Shown here piece by piece: positions 1 to 9,558 of a stretch of DNA of 64,000 bases. The notes beneath the pieces were generated by a model. It made no database searches. It saw only the letters and a list, made by a program, of their open reading frames with translations, and was not told the DNA's origin. The stretch lies in assembly GCA_032718865.1 (NCBI GenBank), contig JALUTQ010000041.1, forward strand, positions 1,426,001 through 1,490,000, read 5' to 3'. The translations under genes were made by a program, and so were the position numbers. This DNA comes from Tilletia caries (taxonomy: Eukaryota > Basidiomycota > Exobasidiomycetes > Tilletiales > Tilletiaceae). Each line of letters opens with the position of its first letter. The first letter of the stretch is position 1.

Positions 1-1523
1 GCAGTCCTCTCAGCTTCATCCAGCATCGCAGCCGTCGTTCTCAGGTAAACGAAAAGCCCCTCATCTTCCTACCGTTGTTCCTCGCCACCTTGGAGGTGCT
101 CGCCGCGGAACCCATGCTAAAATCGGCCCGACCACGGTTGTCCCTTCCCGTTAGGAGAAGCTTCATCCCCAAGCACATCCGACTTGATGCTGGGGCACTT
201 TCGACCCTCAGTCCGAGTTTGCAATACGACCCTAGAGACAATTCGAACAAGTCTCAAGACGAGCGTGAACAGGAGCGGCACTCAATCTTTCGGTACCACT
301 TCGATCTGACGAAGCGGCCCTTTGCTTCCGAGGATGAAGACGGCAACACCAGAGACGTCAGATGGACGCTGGGCTCTTCGATTGCGACGGATGGGTACGC
401 CATCTCTGTAATCAAGGCACGTTCAGGAGCCGCGCCCAAGGGAAGGGCAGAACGGTCGAAATCGTCCCGCGGTGATGCCGCTGCACGGCGTCGTCAAGGT
501 CAAGATGCATCATCGTTCCCGGACTTGACGAAGATGACTGATGAAGAAGTGTTGCACACCCAAGGAAGGGCGATCTTCGTGGATCCGGGAAAGCAAAACA
601 TCGCATTCGCTCTCCCCGACAAAGACGACAGACGAGTCACATTTCGATACACATCGGCAATGCGGCGCAGAGGACTCGGAACGGCAATCCTACGTCGTCG
701 ACTCGTCCAGCTCGAGCGAAACTTACCCCCCGATCTGAAGACGGCTTTGAAGATTTACCGAGAGAATCCACTGCCGAGCTCACGAGTCTTCTCGGAGGAA
801 GGTATCGCCGCCTGGCTTCGAGTCCTCAACACCCACTTCCGATCGATGACAGCAATTTACAGCAAGCCCCTATTCCGTACGCAAAGGATGCTGTCGTACT
901 CGAGGAACCAAAGGGAATGGAGTCGTGTTATCAAAACCATCGTCGACAAGTTCGGAGCCGACGCTCAAGTCTTCGTGGGCAATTGGGGAGCTTCGAACGT
1001 AAGTCACTCTGACCATATTGGGATTCCGTTCCCGACAACGTTTCTGACCATCGGTATCTTTTCTCTTCTGCAGATCAAGGGTTCACCTCCGTCTCCCTCT
1101 CGCAAATCGTTTCAAAACGAACTCTTCAAGGCCGGCTTCGACGTGTACACCATCGACGAGTTCCGGACATCATCCTACTGTCCGGACTGTTCCGAAAAGG
1201 TGTACAAATCCAAGAAGACGACTCATCCTAATCCAGCTCTCAAGAAGCTAGGATGGATTCGACAAGAGTCGCCCCGGGGTCTGCTCATCTGCACCAGCGA
1301 GACTTGCAGAGCGCGCTGCAAAGGAGGAGATCGTTACTTTGATCGTGACCTACTCGGTGCAGCAAACATGCGACTTGTATATCGGACCCGGATTGCTGCG
1401 ATCAACGGCAGCAGCGAAAGCGCACGCCCGCCTCACCTTTCACGGCAGCGGCGCAACGAAGATAATGAGGAGGTCATTGCTTCCTCGGACGAATCTTCCG
1501 GCTCAGGCTCTTCCACACGTTGA
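1..1523 (+). CDS. Fanzor (eukaryotic TnpB-like RNA-guided nuclease), 5' end cut by window
   Basis: The frame is open from base 3 and the first in-frame Met visible is at about base 114, so the N-terminus is probably outside the window. A RuvC-like nuclease layout is visible. RuvC-I is the motif VDPGKQN with its Asp codon at 582. An aromatic GNWGASN block lies just before the intron. Then comes IDEFRTSSYCPDC, in which the Glu before the TS-x-x-C zinc-ribbon start is the alternative catalytic Glu position reported for Fanzors. A second Cys pair follows (CTSETC), then RuvC-III DRDLLGAANM. Removing the GTAAGT...CTGCAG intron (999-1073, 75 bp) joins GNWGASN to IKGSP in frame. Members of this family bind an RNA made from the 3' side of their own gene and cut DNA. 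The linker after the nuclease core is Ser- and acid-rich. The family call is firm; activity and the Fanzor1/2 subclass are not decided. Confidence 0.85.
   Translation, partial: SPLSFIQHRSRRSQVNEKPLIFLPLFLATLEVLAAEPMLKSARPRLSLPVRRSFIPKHIRLDAGALSTLSPSLQYDPRDNSNKSQDEREQERHSIFRYHFDLTKRPFASEDEDGNTRDVRWTLGSSIATDGYAISVIKARSGAAPKGRAERSKSSRGDAAARRRQGQDASSFPDLTKMTDEEVLHTQGRAIFVDPGKQNIAFALPDKDDRRVTFRYTSAMRRRGLGTAILRRRLVQLERNLPPDLKTALKIYRENPLPSSRVFSEEGIAAWLRVLNTHFRSMTAIYSKPLFRTQRMLSYSRNQREWSRVIKTIVDKFGADAQVFVGNWGASNVSHSDHIGIPFPTTFLTIGIFSLLQIKGSPPSPSRKSFQNELFKAGFDVYTIDEFRTSSYCPDCSEKVYKSKKTTHPNPALKKLGWIRQESPRGLLICTSETCRARCKGGDRYFDRDLLGAANMRLVYRTRIAAINGSSESARPPHLSRQRRNEDNEEVIASSDESSGSGSSTR
999..1073 (+). 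other. Intron in the Fanzor gene
   Basis: The 75-bp stretch starts GTAAGT and ends CTTCTGCAG. It is a multiple of three with no stop codon, so the frame stays open whether or not it is removed. The 25 residues it would encode are hydrophobic and interrupt the link between the GNWGASN block and the zinc ribbon, so removal is the better model. Confidence 0.75.
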
Positions 1524-1532
1524 CGTGAACGA

Positions 1533-1549
1533 GTCACACTCACAGTGAC
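1533..1549 (+). other. Small hairpin just 3' of the Fanzor stop
   Basis: GTCAC and GTGAC flank a 7-base loop, 10 bases after the TGA. Guide RNAs of TnpB/Fanzor loci come from this side of the gene, so the position is suggestive, but a 5-bp stem is common by chance. Confidence 0.2.
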
Positions 1550-1782
1550 TTCATGTTTTCCCACGCTCTCTCGTTCTCCCGCTTCCCCGTTGATCATCTT
1601 TTCTTCGACCTCAATCCCGGAAAACACACACTTCACAACTTCATGGGTGCTGCATCTGTCAGTGTTCTGAGCAATCAGGCCGCTGCGATGAGCTAGGCAC
1701 CTACCTGTATACACAGTGGTTCAGTCTTCTAGCTTGTTCACAGCAGGTTAGATGGCGAGACCTAAAATGGAACATTTGTGCC

Positions 1783-3636
1783 ATGCCCGGTGGACCAGGA
1801 GAAAATCTCACCTCGGACATGTCCTTGTCATCCCATCCTCAATACGACGTCGACCCTCACCCGGCACTTTCCCACTCTGTTACCGTTCTCGATAAACTGG
1901 CCCGACGATCTCGCTCAGAAGCATATATCGGGATCGACGTCTTTGGGCGAAATTGCTGGGGCGGAGCTCAGACATGGCGAACTCTCGACATGATCGGCTC
2001 CTCAGCATGGTGGCAGAAACGACTGAGCGGCACAATGGCGGGTGCATTTTCGCCGTCGTCAGCTGTTGCTGATCTCGGACTCAGCGTGGCGCTGTTCGCT
2101 CCTGGCTGGACGTGGGAACATGCAGAACCTGGCACGACAATCGATCCTCCACCTCCCACTTCCGCATGGGGACAAGCTTCAGAAGACCGAACGGAGCCAG
2201 GTCGACGATTGTGGGAAGAGTTCGCCGAGCTCGATGCTCGTTTCTGGACTGGAGGTCGCTCCTCCTCTACAGAGATGATTCTTTCCAGCTCATCAGCAGC
2301 GGAGACGCATTCGTTCAAGCGTGCTCTGAACGCTTACTTCCCTGCTCGGGCACCGCCACTTCTTAACAACGCATCCCCTATGGACACCTCTGCACCTGCG
2401 CCGCACGTCTTCTACCACACCACCTTTGCTCGCGGATCGGGCACGGCATGGTACGTCTCAGGCCGGCAGGTCGCGCGATGGAAAGCAGAAGAAGAGCCAG
2501 CGACGGTTTCGAGCATCTCAGAGCTTGACTTTTCCCCCGTTGTTGATGATGACAATGACGACAAGAAACGGAAAGCAAAGGAGGCGCTTGAAGATCGCGC
2601 TCGTGCTCGTGTCTTGGTCGGCTGGACTGATGCGGGCGTGTCCCTACCCAAACCGGATGCGACGTGGCCTCGACCTTCTTGCGTTTGGGTATCGACGTCG
2701 GAGCAGAAGCTGGGTAGCACGGAGGTTACCACAGTCGCAGCCACAGCTTTAGGTGTCACGTCTGTCGGCCTCCATGGCAGTGCTTCAAGCGCAGCTCTGG
2801 TTGATGCTGAGTTTTCGGAGGATCCAGACCACGTATGGATGGGCAACTGCTCACTACGACTACGGCTTCCTTCCAGGTCCGACGAGAAGCCTGTGCATTC
2901 TCTCTTCGTTCCGGTGTCTTGGGTACCTTTCCCACCGACTTCGCAAGAAGGCGGTGTGGAACAATCTATCCAAGCGACAGCGTACGTGCATGGGCTCCAT
3001 ACCGTTCAGGGTCGAATGAGGTTGGGCATGCGCTTCGTCGACGGCTCAATCCTGCAGGGCCGCAATGAGGCCGAACCACAGCTTCCGAACTCGTCCTGGA
3101 CGCAGGTTTCCACCACCTTCTCCATCACCGGAGATCGGATCAGGAAGTCCACACCGCACGCGAGCATGCAGGCACAAGCCATCCTCGGCTTCATACTCGA
3201 CAGCACAACAGCGGATGACCAGGCCGCAAAGGACGATCGTCTTTCAGAGATCTACATTGGCGAACTATGCCTGAGCACAGCAACAGCGTCTGCTCGAGAT
3301 CAAGATCAACGCACGCCTTCCTCAACATCTCACTCCTTGCAGGTGGAACGAGGACAGGATGACCTTCTCCTCCTGACGTGGCCGGACTTCGCGCCTGCCG
3401 CGCACTTCTACGAGGTATTCGCACAGTCTCCTTCCCACGGCGGCGGCGATGGTGAACGTTCTTGGCTCGGCACGGCCACGCGCGAGAGGAGTCGGACTGA
3501 GTTTGTGATACCACTCCCGGCGGTTCGATCGATTGTGGGAACTTCGGTCGGAGAGGGGGAAGGCGTGCGCTTTGTTGTTAGGCCGTTTGGGTCATGCTGG
3601 GGTGATGCGTGTGGGATAGGTCTGTTGCCGGGATAG
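1783..3636 (+). CDS. GH85 endo-beta-N-acetylglucosaminidase (ENGase), lacks catalytic N-terminal part here
   Basis: ENGases release N-glycans by cutting the chitobiose core, usually in the cytosol. The match is strong over the end of the GH85 barrel: AYIGIDVFGRN, then WGG, then LGLSVALFAPGWTWE, the family signature that follows the catalytic domain's active-site strand. Downstream lie beta-rich stretches typical of the C-terminal domains, ending at 3636. The recognisable similarity begins near base 1850. The expected upstream part, with the active-site Asn/Glu and the tract before DVFGR, is not between the Fanzor stop (1523) and this point in any frame. Either the first exons lie left of the window and the Fanzor unit sits inside the gene, or this is a truncated copy. 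The ATG at 1783 is the first in frame, but the frame is open back to 1594. Confidence 0.75.
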   Translation: MPGGPGENLTSDMSLSSHPQYDVDPHPALSHSVTVLDKLARRSRSEAYIGIDVFGRNCWGGAQTWRTLDMIGSSAWWQKRLSGTMAGAFSPSSAVADLGLSVALFAPGWTWEHAEPGTTIDPPPPTSAWGQASEDRTEPGRRLWEEFAELDARFWTGGRSSSTEMILSSSSAAETHSFKRALNAYFPARAPPLLNNASPMDTSAPAPHVFYHTTFARGSGTAWYVSGRQVARWKAEEEPATVSSISELDFSPVVDDDNDDKKRKAKEALEDRARARVLVGWTDAGVSLPKPDATWPRPSCVWVSTSEQKLGSTEVTTVAATALGVTSVGLHGSASSAALVDAEFSEDPDHVWMGNCSLRLRLPSRSDEKPVHSLFVPVSWVPFPPTSQEGGVEQSIQATAYVHGLHTVQGRMRLGMRFVDGSILQGRNEAEPQLPNSSWTQVSTTFSITGDRIRKSTPHASMQAQAILGFILDSTTADDQAAKDDRLSEIYIGELCLSTATASARDQDQRTPSSTSHSLQVERGQDDLLLLTWPDFAPAAHFYEVFAQSPSHGGGDGERSWLGTATRERSRTEFVIPLPAVRSIVGTSVGEGEGVRFVVRPFGSCWGDACGIGLLPG

Positions 3637-4176
3637 ATCATCTCATTATGTACTCCCACTTCGCCTCAGGAGCGTTCTGTTTCGTCCTTGGTCACAATCA
3701 ATCATCCACCTCCTCGTCTTTTCTCCTGGCCTTCCTCCTCGCTCAAGCCCGTCATGGCACAACATTATCAGAATGTTTGTCGATGCTCGTGACTTGGGCC
3801 GTCAGCTCAGGCCTATGAGGAACACACTGGTCTTTGGGTGATGGTTGATGCTTGCAAATGTCATTCACATGATCGAGACTGAACGTGCAAGGGTGGAGAG
3901 AGATAAAGAACTGGAAGGGTGGCGCCAGGCCGCCAGCTGCGAAGTTGAGTCGGCATGCGCGAAGGTAAGTGAAGGATGAAGGAGCGTAGAGACGAACGGA
4001 ATGATACCGTTTGCGAGGTCGAGAGACAGGGTGATAAGGTGGAAAGGAGAGCAGAGATGGAACGTTTGGCCGACATCGGTTGCGAAGGGATGTTTGTGTT
4101 GGCCGTCCAAGGTTTCGTACAGCAGAAGGTATCGTCCATACGCGCTCTCCTGAGAGTTCGCGCCCGATTGAAGGCA
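3637..4176. other. Intergenic, no gene seen
   Basis: This is the convergent 3' space between the ENGase frame and the minus-strand secreted gene. Parts (about 3870-4130) resemble the 3' flank of the related secreted gene near 26155-26400, which suggests that the whole gene with its 3' flank was duplicated. Confidence 0.4.
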
Positions 4177-4611
4177 TCTAGCAGGACCGCAGGATCCAAA
4201 AAGAACAAGCAAGAATGTATGGTTAGCTGGGTGGACAACAGGGAACGTGAGAAGAAAGGGCGGGGCAGGCGCGAAGCGAGCCATCGAGGGACTGGAAACG
4301 TACCAGTTTTCGCACGTATTATTAGGATTAGGTGCGCAGCATATTTTGCAGGAGTCGGCCGACAATCCAAGCCCCCTGCAGCGAAGCCAGCATGGCTACG
4401 TGATGGTGCAAAGAAAGGCAATGTTAGCTTTTGTCATCAATCCGACCTGCGAACGAAGTGGAGAGTGAATTTTACTCACCGAACCAACAAGGATGGGCCC
4501 TTCTTGCAGATGACGAGAGCCCAGGCCAGGAGCGAAGGCAGGGGAAGGGGCTCCGAAGCTCATGCCGATGGCGCTCAAAGCGAGGACGGTCGCGGTGACG
4601 AAGTGCTTCAT
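4177..4611 (-). CDS. Small cysteine-rich secreted protein, family member 1
   Basis: The start is the ATG at 4611. Exon 1 (4480-4611, 44 codons) encodes a signal peptide (MKHFVTATVLALSAIGMSFG) and a short pro-like segment rich in Ala, Pro and Gly. It ends at a GTGAGT donor in phase 0. Exon 2 (4304-4395) after a GTAG acceptor encodes a Cys module that begins PCWLRC and has the spacing C-x3-C-x9-C-x2-CC-x7-C. The next donor is GTACGT at 4303. A TAG acceptor at 4178-4180 would create a stop at once, giving about 74 residues; this last junction is the weakest part. The same exon split, intron phase and Cys spacing recur in the gene at 26440-27112, which supports a real gene. Function is unknown; a secreted peptide or effector-like protein is possible. 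Confidence 0.6.
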
Positions 4612-5559
4612 GTTTATAGTTGAGGTAGAAGGTGTGCGTATGAGGTTGGAATAGCGCGGTTCGTGTGCTCGGGTCGCAGTCGAGGCACATGGTGTGAAAC
4701 ACACCCTCATGACGAGACGTCTGAACTCGGGGCGCAGACTGCCTCCCGTTGATCGGTCCCTCCCCGTACCCCGTCAGCGCGTCAGCCACCACCTCATTTT
4801 TCTGCACGCACCTCCTCACATTCTCACCGAAAAGTGCAAGGAACAAAAAGCATTCGCGTAACGTTTGTGCAAGGGGTGTAAACGGGAGAAAAACGTTCGC
4901 CCATGCTTGCGCAAGGTCTGAGATATGAGATACCGCGCCAGTTCGGTATGTTAGTGATTCGTGAGCAGCAAGAAGGTTTATGTTGGAGCTGAAAATGAAG
5001 GAGATGCGCTGTGGTGGGCTAGAGTGGTGCTGCCCTGTGCCATGTGCCACTTCAATCGATCCTTGTTCACCTTCCTTTCACCACATAAAATCTCTTCCCT
5101 CCTCTTTTTTCCTACCTTGACACGCTCCTCCCTTCCATCATTAAGCAGATCACGCTTGGATCCCGCTCTCAGTCCTTCTTTCATCCTTCTGCTATCTCGA
5201 GGCCCTGCCGCTAAATGTTTTCATTTTCCTTCTCCCCTACCGGCTTATATCCATCTCCTTTGGCCCAACACACTCCATCTCTCTCTCTCTTTTTGTTTTG
5301 CCTGCTCCATTCCCTCGTCTTGCTCTCTTACTTCTCGTCCACACTCACTCTTTATTTCTCAACGAGAATCCGAGCCTCGACCAAGTTCTCGACCACAACG
5401 ACACTGTCGACACTGCTTCTTTTACACATCTTCCCTTCTCTGCGTCCTTTCAGCCACTTCCCACGTTTGTAGTGGTTCAATAGGACCGTTAAAACCAACT
5501 TCCCTCCTTCCTTCTACGTCCTTTCCTTTGTACAGGTCCTTCGAACGTGAAGACTTCGA
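4612..5559. promoter_or_regulatory. Divergent upstream region with pyrimidine-rich leader
   Basis: This is the shared upstream space of the minus-strand secreted gene and the plus-strand membrane protein gene. From about 5090 to 5490 the plus strand is strongly CT-rich, as is usual for fungal core promoters and 5' leaders. No ORF here looks real and no TATA box stands out. Confidence 0.45.
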
Positions 5560-7155
5560 ATGTCGTCTCTATCGATATACCATCGCTTCAACTTGTTGCC
5601 GCCGCCCCCGCCAACATCATTCTCTCATTATAATGATGCAGCCCATCGGATGCGGCTCCCCGACTTCGAAAACGTCCAAGAGGCCAGGGACTTTCTCAAC
5701 CGGATGTTCGTTTGTCACCACAGCCCCGCCCTGACCGCGGCACGAACAGCCTTTGCATGTCTTGTGGCAGTCGTGTTCATCGTCATCGCAGCCAGAGATG
5801 TCTGGCTGTACGCGCAGAGACGTCGATGGCTTCTACGAATGGTCAAAACGCCGGAAGGGGTGGTCATTGTGCCGAGTATCACCGCCGTCTGGGCCACGTT
5901 CGGCTCGATCTTCCTGGTATTTAACTTTGCTCAGGCCTTTGTCGAGCTCTCCTACCTGCATCAAGATCTTCCGCTACCGCACATGCCACTCTGGGTGATC
6001 CTTCAGTCCATTCCGCTAGTCTACGCCATCTTTTGGGCCAGCTGCGGAAGCTACTACGGCCGCGTTCCTGGCTCGCAGCGGTACGAAATCCTGAAACTTG
6101 AATCACGAGGTCCATCGATGTCGCCTTTCGCTGTAAACTGCGTCTGGATCGCAGCACCGACCCTTCAGGTTCTTATCACCCTGATTCCGGCGCTTTTGAG
6201 CGATGCCCTGTATGAGTCGTCAAGGCGGGATGCCATCCTGAAGATGGCGGAGATGTCCACAGCCCCTGAGCTCACGGAGGAGATTCTCAGATCAATACAA
6301 GAGGTGAGACTTGAACGTCACTTGACCGGCGTCGTCGCAGTGGTCGTAGCTGAGCTTAGCCTCTCATCCCTCCCGCAGCTTTGGCTGCAAAGACGACATA
6401 GCGTCGAGTGGTTGGCCATCGGAACTCTGGTGTTGTTCATAAGCAGCCTGTGCGATGTAATCGTGTTCGCGAGTCTATCCTTACGCCTTATCGTCAAGCT
6501 CCACCAGCACCTATCCGCGCTCCTTCAGCTGAAACAGGCGCGGGAGGTCGTCGGAGCGGTCCGAATCGAGTGTTCGACGTTGGTCACCGTATCTCCAGCC
6601 GAAGACAAATCGATGCGATGGCACGGAATGGACCTCGATACGCCCCTATCTAGTGCTATCCTCGTCGAGAAGAAGGACGATACCTTGCTCGCCACGACTC
6701 TGCCCGGGCTCTTCCCAACTGTGGCCTTCAACTCCGCCAGACATCAGCCATTAGGCGACGGCCAGGGCTTCCGAAAGGTCATTTGGCTTTACAGCCTGCA
6801 GAACTCCGCTGTTGTTGTCGGGGCCATCACATTTGCCGGACTCCTTCTCGCTATCACCATCCGCATCGTCGATGCTGTCGAGGTTAACAACGTGGAACGG
6901 TTCCTAGGCATCGGTCTCCTGGTGTCTCAGGTGCTTGCCGGAGGCCTGGGATTATTGCTTCTCGCCTTCTGCGTAGTCCTCGACAGATCAGAGGCGTTCC
7001 TGACTTTGATGCATGGCACGTATCACCAAGGCGGGATCGACATGCTAACTTCCAGGAAACCGCGGGGTCAACGACTCGGCATTAGCAAATCGCAAGATGA
7101 CCAGGAGCTGGAGATGCCAGTCACGGGGTCGTCGTTGTGGAGCAACTCCAGCTAG
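5560..7155 (+). CDS. Multi-pass membrane protein of unknown function
   Basis: An uninterrupted frame of 531 residues with a clear ATG after a CT-rich leader. About eight hydrophobic helices can be seen: near residues 58-82, 106-128, 140-162, 190-214, 255-275, 283-308, 412-436 and 447-472. A long loop (about 310-410) separates helices six and seven, and the tail of about 55 residues is polar. No catalytic or transporter motif is recognisable. The early part resembles fungal seven-to-eight-helix receptor-like proteins only in outline, so no function is assigned. The absence of introns is unlike most neighbours. Confidence 0.7.
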   Translation: MSSLSIYHRFNLLPPPPPTSFSHYNDAAHRMRLPDFENVQEARDFLNRMFVCHHSPALTAARTAFACLVAVVFIVIAARDVWLYAQRRRWLLRMVKTPEGVVIVPSITAVWATFGSIFLVFNFAQAFVELSYLHQDLPLPHMPLWVILQSIPLVYAIFWASCGSYYGRVPGSQRYEILKLESRGPSMSPFAVNCVWIAAPTLQVLITLIPALLSDALYESSRRDAILKMAEMSTAPELTEEILRSIQEVRLERHLTGVVAVVVAELSLSSLPQLWLQRRHSVEWLAIGTLVLFISSLCDVIVFASLSLRLIVKLHQHLSALLQLKQAREVVGAVRIECSTLVTVSPAEDKSMRWHGMDLDTPLSSAILVEKKDDTLLATTLPGLFPTVAFNSARHQPLGDGQGFRKVIWLYSLQNSAVVVGAITFAGLLLAITIRIVDAVEVNNVERFLGIGLLVSQVLAGGLGLLLLAFCVVLDRSEAFLTLMHGTYHQGGIDMLTSRKPRGQRLGISKSQDDQELEMPVTGSSLWSNSS

Positions 7156-8252
7156 ACTTCAAGTCTGAAAGGCCCATGGGGCGGGGCCGTGGCCGTGGCC
7201 GAGCATCGACACCGACTATCGGCCGCTTAGGAGCACCAGCAAGACGATCTGCAGGACACGCCTGCAATTCTTGTCATCACCGGACCCTGGAGGCTGCAAC
7301 ACAGGCAAGCACAATCGTCTACACCCGGGCTGCTGTCGTATCCTGCCTCGAACGACCCAGCCAATCCATTAATGATCGTCACGAATCGTGAATTCGCATC
7401 TCATCCCGTACTTTTATGCCGTATCCATTTCTCGTCCTCTTGTACTCACGCACTATGTACTTCGACTTCCATTGCCACGCTTTACTCGTCTGTGATAGGG
7501 CGAGTAAAAGCTGAATGCGTCCTATCGGCCGCGCCCTTGAACACGGTACGCCCTCACAACTTTGAGCTAGGAGGCAATTGTACCGATATTGGCATGAATT
7601 ACGATGCGGTCGAGGCAGTCCGTTACCTGACACTGTCATCCATCATCTTCTTCAGTCGGCCTTCCACGGTCTTCCTCAAACCTCCCTCGATCTCGTCCAC
7701 TGTCGCCAACCTATCATCCTATGTTAGTCCTCACCGGCCAACACTTTTCGTCTGCCCCTCAGAGGCTTCAAAACCTTCCTCTCCGCTCAATATTTTCCGA
7801 GGCAGACCTCGATTTCAAGCTGCCCACGAAGCATCATCCTCGACTCGACCATTTCTGAGATGTCAGCCCTTCCCTTCAACCTGATGATCAGGACCGATAG
7901 CCCACTTCTCATCAGCCCCGCAACGCAAGACGCTTTTTGTACGCCCCTCATCGGATTGACCGAGATACGGTGCTGCGGGTCGCCTCCTCGCGCAGTACAC
8001 CTTCACTTCGGTCCTACTGTGTCGTGTCGGCTTATGCTGTTCGTTGAAGGTGAGCATTTCCGCATTCGTACTCCGCAGGCGCGAAGGCGAAAGGTTTAAG
8101 AGGGAATTCGACCTTCGCCACGAGTCTGCTAAAGCTGCGTTCAGATATCTCTCACCTACCACTCCTTGGACAGCTCTGACGCTCTCACTCATCCACACAC
8201 TCACACCCACACTTGCGCTTTATTCCCACTCTCACTCCAATCATCAGTCAAC
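7156..8252. other. Intergenic region upstream of a secreted protein gene
   Basis: No convincing gene. Longer open frames here (for example 7372-7884) have low-complexity, leader-like composition. The last 100 bases before 8253 are rich in CACTC and CACAC and are the likely 5' leader of the next gene. Confidence 0.4.
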
Positions 8253-9035
8253 ATGCAGCTCAACTCCAAGCTCTCCCTCGTCCTCTGCGCCCTCTTGATC
8301 GTCCAGCACATGGCATCGGCCTCAGCTGTCAGCGGCATCGACGGGGGTGAGTTGCATCCTCGCTCTGGCGCCGTCGGCTCCGGCAACAACAACGCCTTCG
8401 ACTTCGGCGATGCGCTCGGCATCTTTGGAGGAGACGATAAAGGCTTCAGCAAGGGCTCTGGAGGTGGCCGCTTGTTCAATGACGACAGCAAAGGGAACAA
8501 GAAGGGTGGCATCGATCACAGCAAGGGCCAGGGCCAGGACTCTCACCACAAGGATGCCGGTGTGAAGAAGTTCAAAAAGGAAAAGCAGCACGGCTCTGGC
8601 AAGGCCGACTTCGGCGGTTTCGATCGTGGTGATGACTTTGGCTTCCGCGAGGGACTTGACTTCGGAGAACACTTCGGAAACAACTTCGGCGGTCGCCGCG
8701 GTGGCTTCGAGGGCGGCCGCTACGGTGGTCTTGAAGACAGCATCGACACCTTCAGCGGCAGCAGCAGCACTTCCGGCTTCCGTGGCGGCAACTTCTTCGG
8801 AGCTCGCAGCTTTGACGGCGGAAAGGGCGGCTCCGGCTCCCGCCACAAGAAGGAGAAGGTCGAGAAGGTCGAAGCGAAAATCGACAAAAACAAGAAGCAC
8901 GAGGCAGCGGCCGAGGTCAATGCGGACGCCAAGTTCAGCGCTGCGGCCGCTCACAGGACGTTCCACCGCAACGCTCTTCTCGCCAAGAAGATTGCGGCTG
9001 AGAAGAAGAAGGGCGGCTTCAGCTGGTTCTTCTAG
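8253..9035 (+). CDS. Secreted glycine- and lysine-rich protein
   Basis: The ATG at 8253 gives a textbook signal peptide of about 25 residues ending ASASA, followed by 235 residues. The mature part is low in complexity: short repeats of the form GG-F, FGG-F and G-F-D/E in the middle (about residues 55-195), broken by Lys- and His-rich runs, then a basic helical tail (about 200-250, KKEK, VEKVEAK, KNKKHEAAAE) and the ending GGFSWFF. No Cys pairs and no enzyme motif. Composition fits a cell-wall or surface structural protein; self-associating Gly/Phe repeats are an inference. The in-frame codons upstream of 8253 (back to 8166) lie in the leader and would spoil the signal peptide. Confidence 0.7.
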   Translation: MQLNSKLSLVLCALLIVQHMASASAVSGIDGGELHPRSGAVGSGNNNAFDFGDALGIFGGDDKGFSKGSGGGRLFNDDSKGNKKGGIDHSKGQGQDSHHKDAGVKKFKKEKQHGSGKADFGGFDRGDDFGFREGLDFGEHFGNNFGGRRGGFEGGRYGGLEDSIDTFSGSSSTSGFRGGNFFGARSFDGGKGGSGSRHKKEKVEKVEAKIDKNKKHEAAAEVNADAKFSAAAAHRTFHRNALLAKKIAAEKKKGGFSWFF

Positions 9036-9269
9036 ACTTGTCGTGACTTCTCTCTGTTCACCTACGGCGAACGATCCCATCAATGAATCATACAGCTGTC
9101 ATGTGTCCTCTCTGTGGTTGTGGCTGTGGCTCTGTCTGTAGTAGGCGGCGCTCAGATGTGTGCGAGCCCTGTGCGAGCTGGGAAGTGAAGGGTGAAGCCT
9201 GAGTGATAGCATCGCACCCAGGGAAGCGCGATGGATGGGAGAAACGCCTTCCAGTATGACCGGAGAAGG

Positions 9270-9278
9270 TATATAAAG
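9270..9278 (+). promoter_or_regulatory. TATA-box-like TATATAAAG
   Basis: It sits about 30 bases before a long CT-rich tract and about 290 bases before the ATG at 9559, with a good GTGAGT...CAG intron (9458-9543) in between. The same TATATAAAG occurs before the spartin-like gene at 41112. Confidence 0.45.
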
Positions 9279-9558
9279 ACTTGCTTTCTCCCTCACTATT
9301 CTGCAGCCACTCTTCACACTCCCTCTCCTCTCTTTTCACCCACCAATCTCTCTCTCTCCGACGTCCCCCCACACTCTTTTTCAACCTCTCCTCTTCTCCA
9401 GGACGTCGGCTTCCCATTGCTCTTTCTACGAGCGCGCTGGTACGCGCATATTTCACGGTGAGTACATGACGACCTTCGATGCCTACCTGATCGTTGCCCT
9501 TATCTAACTTGCCTCTCTCTTCTCTGCATATGTCCCCGTCCAGACCTCTTCTTTGCAC

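Noticed and set aside
7372..7884. A 170-codon frame in the spacer
   Set aside because: Ser/Pro/Phe-rich leader-like composition, no domain and no splice support.
8322..9083. A 253-codon antisense frame over the glycine-rich gene
   Set aside because: A mirror of GC-rich repeats; it lacks a leader, splice signals or domain, while the sense frame has a signal peptide.
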